From Pseudomonas sp. 21 (GTDB lineage: Bacteria > Pseudomonadota > Gammaproteobacteria > Pseudomonadales > Pseudomonadaceae): a stretch of DNA of 64,000 bases. Below are positions 26,252 through 35,754 of this stretch, one piece after another. Made by a program: the position numbers and the translations under genes. The stretch spans positions 412,301 to 476,300 of the forward strand of contig NZ_JYOA01000001.1 in NCBI RefSeq assembly GCF_000955805.1, in the 5' to 3' direction. Below the pieces are notes generated by a model that searched no databases, was not told the DNA's origin, and worked only from the letters and a program-made list of their open reading frames with translations. Every line of letters begins with the position of its first letter. The first letter of the stretch is position 1.

Positions 26252-26279
26252 AAAGACCCCGCCTCCTGGCGGGGTCTTT
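26252..26279. terminator. Bidirectional terminator
   Basis: Stem AAAGACCCCGCC / GGCGGGGTCTTT with TCCT loop, between the convergent PY-rich protein gene and the LysR gene. Confidence 0.92.
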
Positions 26280-26282
26280 CAT

Positions 26283-27155
26283 TCAGGTCGGCAGGCGAAT
26301 GCTGCCGGCCAGTTCCTCGAACAACGTCACTACCGCCCGCAAGGCCCGGCAGTCCGGCCGGGTCAGCAGCCAGAGATGGATACTGCAGCCAGGCAGCTCG
26401 GGCTCCAGCACCTGCAAGCCGTCGTCCGGGCGCAGCAGGAACGCCGGCAGCGCCGCCAACCCCAGGCCCGCGCGGCACAGGTCCAGCACCGACAGCATGC
26501 TGTTGCAACGGTAGGCCGGCAGCACCGAGGGGTAAGCCTGGCGACGCCAGGCGACGCTGGAGTGATCGGGTAGAAAGTCATCCGGGGCGATCCAGCTCAT
26601 GTCCTGCCAGGGGCGTTCGCCCTGCTCGGCCAGATAATCGCGATGGGCACAGAGGACGTAGTGCACCTCGCCCAGCTTGCGTCCCACCAGATGCTCCGGC
26701 GGCGCATTGGTCAGGCGCAGGGCGATGTCGGCATCGCGACGACTGAGGTTGGCGAAGGCGTTGGAAGTGGTCAGTTCCAGGTTAAGCGCCGGGTAGCGCT
26801 TCATGAAGCGCGCCAGGGCCGGCAGGAGCAGCCCCTGCAACACGGTATCGGAACAGGTCAGGCGCACGGTGCCGCTGAGCACGTCGTGCCCCTGCTCCAG
26901 CCCCAGGCGCGCCGCTTCCAGCGCCTGCTCGGCCAGTTCCGCCTGGGTCGCCAGTTGCTGTGCGGTGGCCGTGGCCAGGTAGCCGTTGCGGCCCTTCTCG
27001 AACAGCGCGGTGCCCAGCGCCTTTTCCAGCCGCCGCACGGCACGGAACACAGTGGAAACGTCTACCTCGAGCAATTCCGAGGCACGGGCAAGGCTGCCCC
27101 CGCGCACCAGCGCCAGGACCAGGGCGAGATCGGCGTATTCCAGACGGTATTGCAT
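26283..27155 (-). CDS. LysR-family transcriptional regulator
   Basis: A 290-residue LysR protein with HTH at about 4-62 (LALVLALVRGGSLARASELL, then VDVSTVFRAVRRLEKALGT) and effector domain from about 93 (GTVRLTCSDTVLQGLLLPAL). The recognition-helix sequence DVSTVFRAVRRLE is unusual but intact. Divergent from the amidotransferase-monooxygenase operon starting at 27264, with two TTGCGCAA-type palindromes between them, so it probably regulates that operon and itself. Confidence 0.9.
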   Translation of the reverse strand: MQYRLEYADLALVLALVRGGSLARASELLEVDVSTVFRAVRRLEKALGTALFEKGRNGYLATATAQQLATQAELAEQALEAARLGLEQGHDVLSGTVRLTCSDTVLQGLLLPALARFMKRYPALNLELTTSNAFANLSRRDADIALRLTNAPPEHLVGRKLGEVHYVLCAHRDYLAEQGERPWQDMSWIAPDDFLPDHSSVAWRRQAYPSVLPAYRCNSMLSVLDLCRAGLGLAALPAFLLRPDDGLQVLEPELPGCSIHLWLLTRPDCRALRAVVTLFEELAGSIRLPT

Positions 27156-27168
27156 CGACGCACTCCAA

Positions 27169-27207
27169 GGTTGCGCAACCGCCCATTTTCGATTGCGCCT
27201 GCGCAAC
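27169..27207. promoter_or_regulatory. Paired TTGCGCAA palindromes, candidate LysR operators
   Basis: A perfect 12-bp palindrome GGTTGCGCAACC (27169-27180) and, 11 bp away, ATTGCGC-CT-GCGCAACT (27192-27207). Both lie between the divergent LysR and amidotransferase starts. Two related sites at this spacing are typical of LysR recognition and activation sites. Confidence 0.6.
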
Positions 27208-27263
27208 TATAAATTGCCTCCCATGGGCCCGCCAATGGGCCACGACGCCAGGGGGAACAACGG

Positions 27264-27998
27264 ATGGGAAAACGTCGTAAAACGCTGCGCATCGGCCTGA
27301 TCGGCGACCGCGACAGCCGCGTCACCGCCCACTGGGCGATACCCCTGGCGCTGCAGCAATCGCTGCTGCCGCATTCGGGCACCCTGCGCGTGGACTGGCT
27401 GGATACCCCACGCCTCGCCAACGGCCTGGAACTGGAAGCGTACTCGGGCTTCTGGTGCATCCCCGGCAGTCCCTACCTGAACACCGAAGGTGCCTTGCGC
27501 GCGATCCGCTTTGCCCGCGAACGCGAGGTGCCCTTCCTCGGCACCTGCGGCGGCTTCCAGCACGCCCTGCTGGAGCGTGCCCGCAACGTACTGGGCTGGA
27601 GCGACGCGGCCCATGGGGAACTGGAACCGGAGGCGACGCAACAGGTGGTCCATGCGTTGCCCTGCTCCCTGCTGGAAGTCAGCGAGACCATTCGCCTCAC
27701 ACCCGGTTCGCACCTGGCAGCCCTCTATGGGCTGCCAGAGATTCGTGAAGGTTACCGCTGCAGCTACGGCGTGAACCCCGAGTTCCAGGACGCCCTGTTC
27801 GGCGGCTCGCTGCGCGCCTGCGCCCACGGCGAGGACGACAGCATCCGCGCGCTGGAAGCCGCCGACCATCCGTTCTTCGTCGCCACCCTGTTCCAACCCG
27901 AGCGCAAGGCCCTGGCCGGCATCGCCGTACCGCTGGCCGAGGCGCTCCTGTCCGCCGCGTTCCGCCATCAATCCAGCCGAGTCGGGAGTCCCGCATGA
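27264..27998 (+). CDS. CTP-synthase C-terminal-like class I glutamine amidotransferase
   Basis: A 244-residue protein resembling the glutaminase half of CTP synthase (PyrG) without the synthetase half. N-terminal RIGLIGDRDS (about 9-18), nucleophile Cys95 in GTCGGFQH, and near the end HPFFVATLFQPERKA. The Cys (95) and Glu213 of the triad remain, but the position of the catalytic His (normally FHPE) is Gln211. It may therefore bind rather than hydrolyse glutamine, or use another residue. AGGGGGAA precedes the ATG. It overlaps the next gene by four bases (ATGA). Confidence 0.82.
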   Translation: MGKRRKTLRIGLIGDRDSRVTAHWAIPLALQQSLLPHSGTLRVDWLDTPRLANGLELEAYSGFWCIPGSPYLNTEGALRAIRFAREREVPFLGTCGGFQHALLERARNVLGWSDAAHGELEPEATQQVVHALPCSLLEVSETIRLTPGSHLAALYGLPEIREGYRCSYGVNPEFQDALFGGSLRACAHGEDDSIRALEAADHPFFVATLFQPERKALAGIAVPLAEALLSAAFRHQSSRVGSPA

Positions 27999-28318
27999 TC
28001 GCCAGCACACCGCAACCGCCGTACTACGCCGTGACCTTCACCTCCTACCGTACCGAGCTGGACGAAGGCTACGGCGCCACCGCCGAGCGCATGCTCGAAC
28101 TGGCGGCGCAGCAGGATGGCTTCCTGGGCGTCGAGTCTGCCCGGGGTGCCGATGGCCTGGGCATCACCGTGTCCTACTGGCGCGACGAGGCCGCCATCCG
28201 CACCTGGAAGCAGCAGAGTGAGCACCGCATGGCCCAGCAGGCCGGCCGCCACGACTGGTACAGCGCCTTCCGCGTGCGCATCAGCCGGGTCGAGCGAGAG
28301 TACGGTTTCGAACGCTGA
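27995..28318 (+). CDS. Antibiotic biosynthesis monooxygenase (ABM)-fold protein
   Basis: A 107-residue dimeric alpha-beta barrel protein. YYAVTFTSYRTELDEGYGAT, GFLGVESARGADGLGITVSY and WRDEAAIRTWKQQSEH are typical of ABM-like YgiN/heme-degrading-type small monooxygenases. No conserved catalytic His pair is certain, so it could also be a binding protein. Start overlaps the amidotransferase stop, so the two proteins are translated together. The next gene starts 93 bp on. Confidence 0.82.
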   Translation: MIASTPQPPYYAVTFTSYRTELDEGYGATAERMLELAAQQDGFLGVESARGADGLGITVSYWRDEAAIRTWKQQSEHRMAQQAGRHDWYSAFRVRISRVEREYGFER

Positions 28319-28411
28319 GCGACCCGTTCTGGCCCAGACACGACATGCCGGGTTCGATGCCCGGCACACATCGTCTAGGCTGGTCCCCATTGAGCAAAGG
28401 GGGACCGACGC

Positions 28412-28873
28412 ATGCACCGACAAGCCAGTGAACTGCAGGCCGCCTACCTGGGCGAAGTCCGCGGCGAGAACTTCTTTCTCGGCCTGGCCGAGCAACTGCC
28501 GGAGGGGGCGTCCTCGATGCTCCTGCTGGCGCGACTGGAGCGCCAGACCGGCCTGCGCATGGCGCGCCTGCTGCAGCGCCACGGCCTGCCGCTGGGCGAT
28601 ACCGCGCACGCCGCCGCCCAGGGCCGGCAACGCGCCGCCGACTGGCTCGGGCTCGACTGGTCGCAGACCCTGGAAAAACTCGAAGTGCTGGTGGAACCCT
28701 ACGTCCAGCGCTACGACAGCCTGGCCATCGAGGGCGACGACGATGACCGCGATATCCTCGATGAGCTCGCCCAGCACGAACATGCCCTGCTGGAGTTCAC
28801 CCGCCTCGCCCGCGAGGGCCAGATAAGCGCGGCCAAGGCCACCATCACCCGCCTGCTGGCCGTGCCGGCCTGA
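28412..28873 (+). CDS. Hypothetical helical protein (possibly ferritin-like)
   Basis: A 153-residue, mainly helical acidic protein. The sequence [31 protein letters not shown] and [20 protein letters not shown] shows E-x-F/H-type helices that suggest a four-helix bundle; the E...ExxH spacing recalls ferritin-like proteins but I cannot assign a family. AAGGGGGA precedes the ATG. It lies 14-20 bp before the VOC gene, so they are probably co-transcribed. Confidence 0.7.
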   Translation: MHRQASELQAAYLGEVRGENFFLGLAEQLPEGASSMLLLARLERQTGLRMARLLQRHGLPLGDTAHAAAQGRQRAADWLGLDWSQTLEKLEVLVEPYVQRYDSLAIEGDDDDRDILDELAQHEHALLEFTRLAREGQISAAKATITRLLAVPA

Positions 28874-28893
28874 GCCCGACAAGGAGCATGTCC

Positions 28894-29319
28894 ATGGCCC
28901 TATCGCCCTTCCACCTGGCCATCCCCGTCTACGACCTGGCGCTGGCGCGGCGCTTCTATGGCGAGGTGCTGGGCCTCGGCGAAGGCCGCAGCAGCGCGCA
29001 GTGGGTGGATTTCGACTTCTTCGGTCACCAACTGGTGATCCACCTGCACCCGCGGACAGCCAGCCAGGCAGCCGCGCACACCAATGCCGTGGACGGCCAC
29101 GATGTGCCGGTGCCGCACTTCGGCGTAGTGCTGGACTGGGGGGACTGGGAACGCCTGGCGCAACGCCTGCGCGAGCACGGCACGCAGTTCGTCATCGAAC
29201 CCCACGTGCGCTTCCAGGGGCAGGTGGGCGAGCAGGCGACGTTCTTCTTCTTCGACCCTTGCGGCAATGCCCTGGAGTTCAAGTCGTTCAAGGATATCGG
29301 ACAGCTGTTCGCCTCTTGA
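28894..29319 (+). CDS. VOC-family (glyoxalase/extradiol dioxygenase fold) protein
   Basis: A 141-residue vicinal-oxygen-chelate protein. Two beta-alpha-beta-beta-beta units with metal ligands His7 ([10 protein letters not shown]), His75 (PHFGVVLDW) and Glu128 ([10 protein letters not shown]), all in the expected positions. Substrate unknown. Of two in-frame ATGs (28888, 28894) I chose 28894 because AAGGAG is seven bases away; the first is only one base away. Follows the helical protein gene. Confidence 0.85.
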   Translation: MALSPFHLAIPVYDLALARRFYGEVLGLGEGRSSAQWVDFDFFGHQLVIHLHPRTASQAAAHTNAVDGHDVPVPHFGVVLDWGDWERLAQRLREHGTQFVIEPHVRFQGQVGEQATFFFFDPCGNALEFKSFKDIGQLFAS

Positions 29320-29435
29320 CCGCCGGTCAGGCATGGAAATCGCCTTCATGCCACATGGAAATTTCCTACATAACACCTGATAGCCAGTTCCTAGGATAGC
29401 GCCCGTCTCCAACGCCCACCCTGAGGTGACTCGAC

Positions 29436-30095
29436 GTGCGCTCCACCCGCTGGCTTCCGTTTTACCTGTTCTGCACCCTGGGTGCGTCCATCGCCCTGGC
29501 AGATGAGTACGACGCACCGGACTGGCGGCGCTACGACAGCGCCGCGATCGACCGGAGCTTCTCGCCCGCTGGCCACGCCTCGCGCGGCGACGAGCAGCGC
29601 GGCGTGGCCCATCGCATGCAGCACAGCGGGGCATTCTCGCCGCTACACCCACGAAGCGCCGCGGTCCTGACCTCCCGTTCGTACGACAACGGCAGCCGGC
29701 AATTCAGCCCGGTGGACACCTCGCGCATCGTCGAGCGCGCCCACGAGCTGATCGGCACGCCCTACCGCTGGGGCGGAGAAAGCGAGGAACACGGCTTCGA
29801 CTGCAGCGGCCTGCTCGTCTATCTCTACCGCAGCATCGCCAACCGCAAGCTGCCGCGCACCACCCATTCGATGATTGCCCAGCGCCAGAACGAAGTCAGC
29901 CGCGACGAACTGCAACCCGGCGACGCAGTGTTCTTCAACCACAACGGCGGCGGCAGCGCCAGCCACGTGGGCCTGTACATCGGCGACGACCGCTTCATCC
30001 ACGCGCCGCGAACCGGCGAGACCATCCGCATCGACTCGCTGGACAACAGCTACTGGAACCGTAGCTACACCACGGCTCGCCGTTTCAGTGGCTGA
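29436..30095 (+). CDS. NlpC/P60 cell-wall peptidase 1
   Basis: A 219-residue secreted peptidase with signal peptide (about 1-22, ending ALA) and a C-terminal NlpC/P60 domain from about residue 95. Catalytic Cys123 (FDCSGLL), His177 (SHVGLYIG) and His189 (FIHAP). Typical activity is cleaving D-Glu-mDAP bonds in peptidoglycan. The linker (30-90) is disordered and Ser/Arg/His-rich. GTG start at 29436 with AGGTGA upstream. It is followed in tandem by a paralogue. No LysM or SH3 targeting domain. Confidence 0.9.
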   Translation: MRSTRWLPFYLFCTLGASIALADEYDAPDWRRYDSAAIDRSFSPAGHASRGDEQRGVAHRMQHSGAFSPLHPRSAAVLTSRSYDNGSRQFSPVDTSRIVERAHELIGTPYRWGGESEEHGFDCSGLLVYLYRSIANRKLPRTTHSMIAQRQNEVSRDELQPGDAVFFNHNGGGSASHVGLYIGDDRFIHAPRTGETIRIDSLDNSYWNRSYTTARRFSG

Positions 30096-30241
30096 TACGA
30101 CAGGCCACCGAGCGCAGGTCACCTCGGCGCCATCAATCAGAAAAGCCTTACCCGCATTTACAGTATTCCCACGTTAACTCTTCCCCGGAGATTTCTAAGA
30201 TGGCGCCCCGTTTTAGTCGTTAGTCACACGATGTAGCCCAC

Positions 30242-30835
30242 ATGCGCCCCCTGATTCTCCTGAGTACAGCGTTGCTGCTCATTCTTTCCGTTCCGCAGGC
30301 CGCCGCCCGCGAGAGCAAAAGCATGCCGCCGCACAAGACCACCGCGACACTCGCGCGCGCCGCACAGGGCAAACCGCTCAACCGCAACATCGTCCACCTG
30401 CACACGGCAGCGAAGCGTCCGTTGCAGTCCGGCGTGCACAAGAGCCGGTTGAGCAGCAGTTCGCGAGTGGTCGCCCGCGCCCGTCAGTTGGTCGGCGTCC
30501 CCTACCGCTTCGGCGGTACCACGGTGGCCAGCGGTTTCGACTGCAGCGGCCTGCTGGTTTATCTGTTCCGCACGGAAGCGGGAATGAAGGTGCCGCGCAC
30601 CACCGGCGAAATGATCGAGAACGGCGGCAGGCGCGTCGATCGTCACGACCTGCGCCCCGGCGATGCAGTGTTCTTCAATCGCAACGGTCGCGGCAGTGTC
30701 AGCCACGTCGGGCTGTACATCGGCAACAACCAGTTCATCCATGCGCCCAGTACCGGCGAAAGCGTTCGCATGGACTCGCTGGCGCAAAGCTACTGGCAGC
30801 GCAGCTTCACCACCGCCCGCCGTTTCAACGGCTGA
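30242..30835 (+). CDS. NlpC/P60 cell-wall peptidase 2
   Basis: A 197-residue secreted peptidase, paralogue of the previous gene. Signal peptide about 1-22 (LLLILSVPQAAA), basic linker, then NlpC/P60 domain with Cys101 (FDCSGLLVYLF), His155 (SHVGLYIG) and His167 (FIHAPSTGE). The last 40 residues of the two proteins are very similar (DSL...SYW.RS.TTARRF.G), pointing to tandem duplication. It has its own 146-bp upstream region; the ribosome site is weak. Expected role: peptidoglycan stem-peptide cleavage or remodelling. Confidence 0.9.
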   Translation: MRPLILLSTALLLILSVPQAAARESKSMPPHKTTATLARAAQGKPLNRNIVHLHTAAKRPLQSGVHKSRLSSSSRVVARARQLVGVPYRFGGTTVASGFDCSGLLVYLFRTEAGMKVPRTTGEMIENGGRRVDRHDLRPGDAVFFNRNGRGSVSHVGLYIGNNQFIHAPSTGESVRMDSLAQSYWQRSFTTARRFNG

Positions 30836-30858
30836 GCCACACCTCATTAAGGGATGCC

Positions 30859-31158
30859 ATGCGCATGTCCAGCGTTCGGGTCGAGATCGTGCGTTATACC
30901 GACGAGTGCTTCGCCGGCTGGGCTGAGTGCCGCCTGATCGATGCAGCGGGCCATGCCTGGCGTTTTCTCAAGCCGCGCGCGCGGCTGCGTACCGAGCTGG
31001 ATGACGACAGCCTTCCGGCGGTCGGCCATATCGACTGCGAAGTCCTGGAACGAGGTGATGGCACGGCGCTGGTGAGCACCGCGCGACCGCGCGGCATCAC
31101 CTCGCTGGACGGCGAGAGCCGCTTCCGCATCCCTCTGAGCGCACTGAGCGAGGACTGA
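30859..31158 (+). CDS. Conserved-looking hypothetical protein, 99 aa
   Basis: A soluble 99-residue protein of probable beta structure (VRVEIVRYTDECFAGWAECR, LIDAAGHAWRF, HIDCEVLERG, RFRIPLSALSED). No signal peptide. AAGGGA precedes the ATG. It lies 23 bp after the second NlpC/P60 gene and is convergent with opmB. I do not recognise the family. Confidence 0.65.
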   Translation: MRMSSVRVEIVRYTDECFAGWAECRLIDAAGHAWRFLKPRARLRTELDDDSLPAVGHIDCEVLERGDGTALVSTARPRGITSLDGESRFRIPLSALSED

Positions 31159-31165
31159 CCCGCCG

Positions 31166-32641
31166 TCAGTCCCGGGTCGCCTGGCCTTCCTCGGCAATCT
31201 TCGCCGCATCCCAGCCGCCGCCCAGCGCAGCTATCAGCTGCACGCTGGCGGTCAGTCGGCTGCCAGTCAGCGTCAGCAACGTCCGCTCGTTGGACAGGGC
31301 GCTGGTCTGGGTGGTGACCACGTCGCTGTAGTCGATGGTGCCGGCCTTGTACTGGTTGGTGGTCAGGCGCAGCGCCTCGCGGGCGGAGTCCAGCGCCTCC
31401 TGCTGCACGCCGCTCTCCTCTTCCAGCACCTTGAGCTGGACCATGTAGTCCTCGACCTCGCGGAAGCTGTCCAGCACGGTCTGCCGGTAGCTGGCCACCG
31501 TCTGGTCGTAGCTCGCCTCGGCCTGCTCGACCTGGGAGGCGATCAGCCCGCCATCGAACAGCGTCATGGCGAACTGCGGGCCGATGGACCAGTAGCGGTT
31601 GGGCGTCTCGATCCAGTTCTGGAAGCTGCCGCTGCGGTAGCCGCCGGCGGCGGTGAGGGTCAGGTCGGGGAACCAGGCGGCCTTGGCCACGCCGATCTTG
31701 GCGTTGGCGGAGATCACCTGGCGCTCGGCCGAGGCCACGTCCGGACGACGCTGCAACATCTCCGACGGCAGCAGCGCCGGCACCGCCGGCAGGCTCGGCA
31801 CGCCGTCCACGACGGCCAGGGAGAACTGCGCTGGCGGCACGCCGACCAGCACGGCAATGGCATGTTCCAGCTGCGCACGCTGGTACTTCAGGTCGATGGC
31901 CTGGGCCTCGGTGCTTTTCAGCTGAGTGCGCGCCTGGGCGACGTCGGCCTTGGTGACGATGCCGGCGTTGTACTGGTTCTCGGTGAGCTTGAGCGAGCGC
32001 TGGTAGGCGGTGACCGTGTCGTTGAGCAGCTTGATCTGTTGGTCCATCACCCGTAGCTGCAGGTAGTTCTGCGTCAGCTGGGATTGCAGCGAAAGGCGCG
32101 AATTGGCCAGGTCCGCAGCGCTGGCGTCCATGCTCGCGGTATCGGCTTCCAGCTGGCGACGCAGCTTGCCCCACAGGTCCAGTTCCCAGCTCACGCCGAG
32201 GCTCGCCGAATAGCTGTTGCTGATCGAACTGCTGCCACCGCCGCTGGCGACCGTGGAGCCGTCCGGCAGGCGCACGCTGCCGCCACTGCCAGTGCCCTGG
32301 CCAGAACGGGTCTTGCCGACGTCGGCACTGATGGTCGGGAAGAACGAGGAGCGCGCGCCCTTGGCCAGTGCCTGGGCCTGGCGGTAGGAAGCGACGGACT
32401 GCGCCAGGGTCTGGTTGGCGGCGACCAGGCGGGTCTGCAGGTCGTTCAGCGTGGCATCGCCGTACAGCTCCCACCAGGCGCCATGGTTGAAGCCGTCCTG
32501 CGGCTTGGCCAGTTGCCAGCCCTCGCCCTCCTTGAAGCTGGCGGGGACCGTCAGCTCGGGGCGCTGGTAGTCCGGGCCGATGGCGCAACCGGCCAGGGCC
32601 ACGGCCAGCGCCAGGGGAAGAAGGGAACGGGAACGGATCAT
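31166..32641 (-). CDS. opmB: OpmB, outer-membrane channel of MuxABC
   Basis: A 491-residue TolC-like outer-membrane factor lipoprotein. Signal with lipobox ALAGC (Cys19) followed by [11 protein letters not shown], the usual mature start. Two OEP repeats with [17 protein letters not shown] and the [20 protein letters not shown] linker. It pairs with the MuxABC pump. Start overlaps the muxC stop by four bases, so it is translated from the mux transcript. Convergent with the hypothetical gene ending at 31158; no clear terminator lies between. Confidence 0.93.
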   Translation of the reverse strand: MIRSRSLLPLALAVALAGCAIGPDYQRPELTVPASFKEGEGWQLAKPQDGFNHGAWWELYGDATLNDLQTRLVAANQTLAQSVASYRQAQALAKGARSSFFPTISADVGKTRSGQGTGSGGSVRLPDGSTVASGGGSSSISNSYSASLGVSWELDLWGKLRRQLEADTASMDASAADLANSRLSLQSQLTQNYLQLRVMDQQIKLLNDTVTAYQRSLKLTENQYNAGIVTKADVAQARTQLKSTEAQAIDLKYQRAQLEHAIAVLVGVPPAQFSLAVVDGVPSLPAVPALLPSEMLQRRPDVASAERQVISANAKIGVAKAAWFPDLTLTAAGGYRSGSFQNWIETPNRYWSIGPQFAMTLFDGGLIASQVEQAEASYDQTVASYRQTVLDSFREVEDYMVQLKVLEEESGVQQEALDSAREALRLTTNQYKAGTIDYSDVVTTQTSALSNERTLLTLTGSRLTASVQLIAALGGGWDAAKIAEEGQATRD

Positions 32642-35600
32642 ACGGGTGTCTCCAGGGCGCCGTCGGTGCGCACGCCGCGCTTCTTGTTGACCCAATGGCG
32701 CAGGCGGTCGAGGTAGAGGTAGACGACGGGGGTGGTGTACAGGGTCAGCAACTGGCTGCCGATCAGGCCGCCGACGATGGTCATGCCCAATGGGCGGCGC
32801 AGCGCGGCGTCGCCACCGATGCCGAAGATCAGCGGCAGCGCGCCGAGGATGGCGGCCAGGGTGGTCATCATGATCGGCCGGAAACGCTTCATCGCCGCTT
32901 CCAGGATCGCGTCCCGCGGCGACAGGCCGAGGTTGCGCTCTGCGTCCAGGGCGAAGTCGATCATCATGATGGCGTTCTTCTTCACGATGCCGATCAGCAG
33001 GATCACCCCGATCAGCGCGATCAGCGACAGCTCGGTACGGAACAGCATCAGCGTGAGAAGCGCACCGACGCCCGCCGAAGGCAATGTCGAAAGGATGGTC
33101 AGCGGGTGCACGTAGCTCTCGTAGAGGATGCCCAGCACGATGTAGACCGACACCAGCGCCAGCAGGATCAGCCAGGGCATGTCGTTCTGCGTGTCCTGCA
33201 CCGCACCGGCGTTACCTTCGAAGGTGGCCTGGATTTCCATTGGCAGGTGGATGGGTTCCACCGCCGCCAGGATTGCATCGCGCGCCGGTCCGATCTGCGC
33301 GCCCTGGGCCAGGTTGAAGGAGAAAGTGGTGGCGGCGAACTGGCCCTGGTGGTTGACCTCCAGTGGCGCACGGCTCGGCTCGATATGGGTGAAGGCCGAG
33401 AGCGGAATGCGCTCGCCTTCGCTGTTGATCACGTAGACCTGGCGCAGCTCCTCGGGGGTTTCCTGGTACGGCTGGGCGACTTCCATCACCACGTGGTACT
33501 GGTTCAGCGGGTTGAAGATGGTCGAGACCTGGCGCTGGCCGTAGGAGTTGTTCAGCACCGCGTCCACCTCGGCGACGTTCACGCCCAGGCTCGCCGCGCG
33601 GTCACGGTCGATCACCAGGCGACTCTGCACGCCCTTGTCCTGGGCATCACTGTTCACGTCGACTATCTGCGGCACCTTGTTCATCGCCGCCTCGACCTTG
33701 GGCGCCCATTCGCGCAGCAGGTTCAGGTCATCACTGCGCAGGGTGAAGTCGTACTGCGCGTTGCCCTGGCGGCCGCCGATGCGCACGTCCTGGCCGGCGA
33801 CCAGGAACAGGTTGGCGCCGGGCACCTGCGCCAGCTTCTTGCGCAGGCGGTTGACAATGGTTTCGGCGGAGTCGCGCTCGGTGATGTCCTTGAGGGTGAC
33901 GAAGAAGGAGCCGGTGTTGCTCGACTGCCACTTGCCGCCGCCGACGAAGCCCACCACGTTCTCCACGCCGGGGTCCTCGGAGAGGATCTTGCGGAACTGC
34001 GCCATCTTCCTGTCCAGCGCCTGGAACGAGATGCTCTGGTCGGCCACCGCGAAACCGCGCAGGCGTCCGGAGTCCTGCTGCGGCAGGAAGCCCTTGGGCA
34101 CCACCACGAACAGGTACAGGTTCAGCGCGATGCAGCCGAGCATGATCATCACCATCAGCCGCGAATGCTCCAGCGCCCAGCTCAGGCTGGTGCGGTAACG
34201 CTGCATGAAGGCGACGAAATAGCGGTTGCTCTGGCGCTCCACCGAGGCCTTCTTCGGCCCGCGCTCGACGGGCTTGAGCAGCCGCGCGCAGAGCATCGGC
34301 GTGAGCGTCAGGGAAACCACCAGCGACACCAGGATGGCCGCCGCCAGGGTCACCGAGAACTCGCGGAACAACCGCCCGGTGATACCGCCCATGAGCAGCA
34401 GCGGGATGAACACCGCCACCAGCGACAGGGTCATCGACAGCACGGTGAAACTCACTTCCCGTGCGCCACGGATCGCCGCCTGGATCGGCGGATCGCCCTC
34501 TTCGATGCGCCTCGCGATGTTCTCCACCACGACGATGGCGTCGTCCACCACGAAGCCGGTGGCGATGATCAGCGCCATCAGCGACAGGTTGTTCAGCGAG
34601 AAACCGCACAGGTACATGACCGCGAAGGTGCCCACCAGCGATACCGGCACCGCCAGGCTGGGGATCAGCGTGGCGCGGCCATTGCGCAGGAACAGGTAGA
34701 CCACCAGGATCACCAGCACCACGGAGATGATCAGGGTCAGCTCGGCCTCTTCCAGGGAGGAGCGGATCGACGGGCTGCGGTCGTCCATCACCGACAGTTT
34801 CACCTGCGGGCCGAGCACGTCCTGGATGACCGGCAACTGCTCGTGGATCGCGTCGGTGGCCTCGATGATGTTCGCGCCGGGCTGGCGGGTGATGATCAGC
34901 AGCACCGCCGGGAGGTCGTCGGAGAAGCCGGCGTTGCGCACGTCTTCCACCGAGTCGGTGACCGTGGCGACATCCTTCAGGCGCACCGCTGCGCCGGTCT
35001 CGGCGTTGTAGTGGACGATCAGCGGCGCGTACTCGCTGGCCTTGCGCAGTTGGTCGTTGGAGTCCACCTGCCAGTGGCGCTCACCAAATTCCAGCGAGCC
35101 CTTGGGCCCGTCGGCGTTGGTGTTGTTGATGGCGGTGCGCACCGTGTCCAGGGATATACCGTAGTGGCTGAGCTGGTCCGGATTCACATCGACGCGCACT
35201 GCCGGCAGCGACGAGCCACCGATGCTCACCTGCCCCACACCCTTCACCTGAGCCAGCTTGGGCGAGACGATGGTCGAGGCCAGGTCGTACATCTCCCCGC
35301 GGGTGTAGGTATCCGAGGTCAGCGTGAGGATCATGATCGGCATGTCCGACGGATTCGCCTTGCGGTACGTCGGGTTGTTCGGCATGCCCGAGGGCAGCAG
35401 GCTCATGGCCGCGTTGATCGCCGACTGCACCTCGCGCGCGGCGCCGTCGATGTCCTTGGACAGATCGAACTGGATGATGATGGTGGTGTTGCCCAGGGAG
35501 CTGCTGGAGGTCATGTCGGTGACCCCGGCGATGCGTCCCAGCGAGCGCTCCAGCGGCGTCGCCACCGTGGAGGCCATGGTTTCCGGGCTGGCGCCGGGCA

Positions 35601-35754
35601 AGGATGCCTGCACCAGGATGGTCGGGAAATCGACGTTGGGCAGCGGCGCCACCGGCAGCAGGCTGAACGACAGCGCGCCGGCCAGCATCAGCGCCAGGGT
35701 CAGCAGGCAGGTGGCGACCGGGCGCAGGATGAACAGGCGAGACAGGCCGCCCAT
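32638..35754 (-). CDS. muxC: MuxC, RND transporter subunit (MdtC-like)
   Basis: A 1038-residue RND transporter. Begins [22 protein letters not shown]4 has [20 protein letters not shown] with the two proton-relay aspartates, TM10 has [20 protein letters not shown] with the relay lysine. Works with MuxB as a heteromeric pump, like E. coli MdtB2C; P. aeruginosa MuxABC-OpmB handles aztreonam, macrolides, novobiocin and tetracycline. The ATG shares one base with the muxB stop (TGATG), implying tight coupling. Confidence 0.93.
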   Translation of the reverse strand: MGGLSRLFILRPVATCLLTLALMLAGALSFSLLPVAPLPNVDFPTILVQASLPGASPETMASTVATPLERSLGRIAGVTDMTSSSSLGNTTIIIQFDLSKDIDGAAREVQSAINAAMSLLPSGMPNNPTYRKANPSDMPIMILTLTSDTYTRGEMYDLASTIVSPKLAQVKGVGQVSIGGSSLPAVRVDVNPDQLSHYGISLDTVRTAINNTNADGPKGSLEFGERHWQVDSNDQLRKASEYAPLIVHYNAETGAAVRLKDVATVTDSVEDVRNAGFSDDLPAVLLIITRQPGANIIEATDAIHEQLPVIQDVLGPQVKLSVMDDRSPSIRSSLEEAELTLIISVVLVILVVYLFLRNGRATLIPSLAVPVSLVGTFAVMYLCGFSLNNLSLMALIIATGFVVDDAIVVVENIARRIEEGDPPIQAAIRGAREVSFTVLSMTLSLVAVFIPLLLMGGITGRLFREFSVTLAAAILVSLVVSLTLTPMLCARLLKPVERGPKKASVERQSNRYFVAFMQRYRTSLSWALEHSRLMVMIMLGCIALNLYLFVVVPKGFLPQQDSGRLRGFAVADQSISFQALDRKMAQFRKILSEDPGVENVVGFVGGGKWQSSNTGSFFVTLKDITERDSAETIVNRLRKKLAQVPGANLFLVAGQDVRIGGRQGNAQYDFTLRSDDLNLLREWAPKVEAAMNKVPQIVDVNSDAQDKGVQSRLVIDRDRAASLGVNVAEVDAVLNNSYGQRQVSTIFNPLNQYHVVMEVAQPYQETPEELRQVYVINSEGERIPLSAFTHIEPSRAPLEVNHQGQFAATTFSFNLAQGAQIGPARDAILAAVEPIHLPMEIQATFEGNAGAVQDTQNDMPWLILLALVSVYIVLGILYESYVHPLTILSTLPSAGVGALLTLMLFRTELSLIALIGVILLIGIVKKNAIMMIDFALDAERNLGLSPRDAILEAAMKRFRPIMMTTLAAILGALPLIFGIGGDAALRRPLGMTIVGGLIGSQLLTLYTTPVVYLYLDRLRHWVNKKRGVRTDGALETPV

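Noticed and set aside
27264..27998. Annotating this gene as CTP synthase (PyrG)
   Set aside because: It lacks the whole N-terminal synthetase half and the catalytic His; only the glutaminase-like fold is shared.
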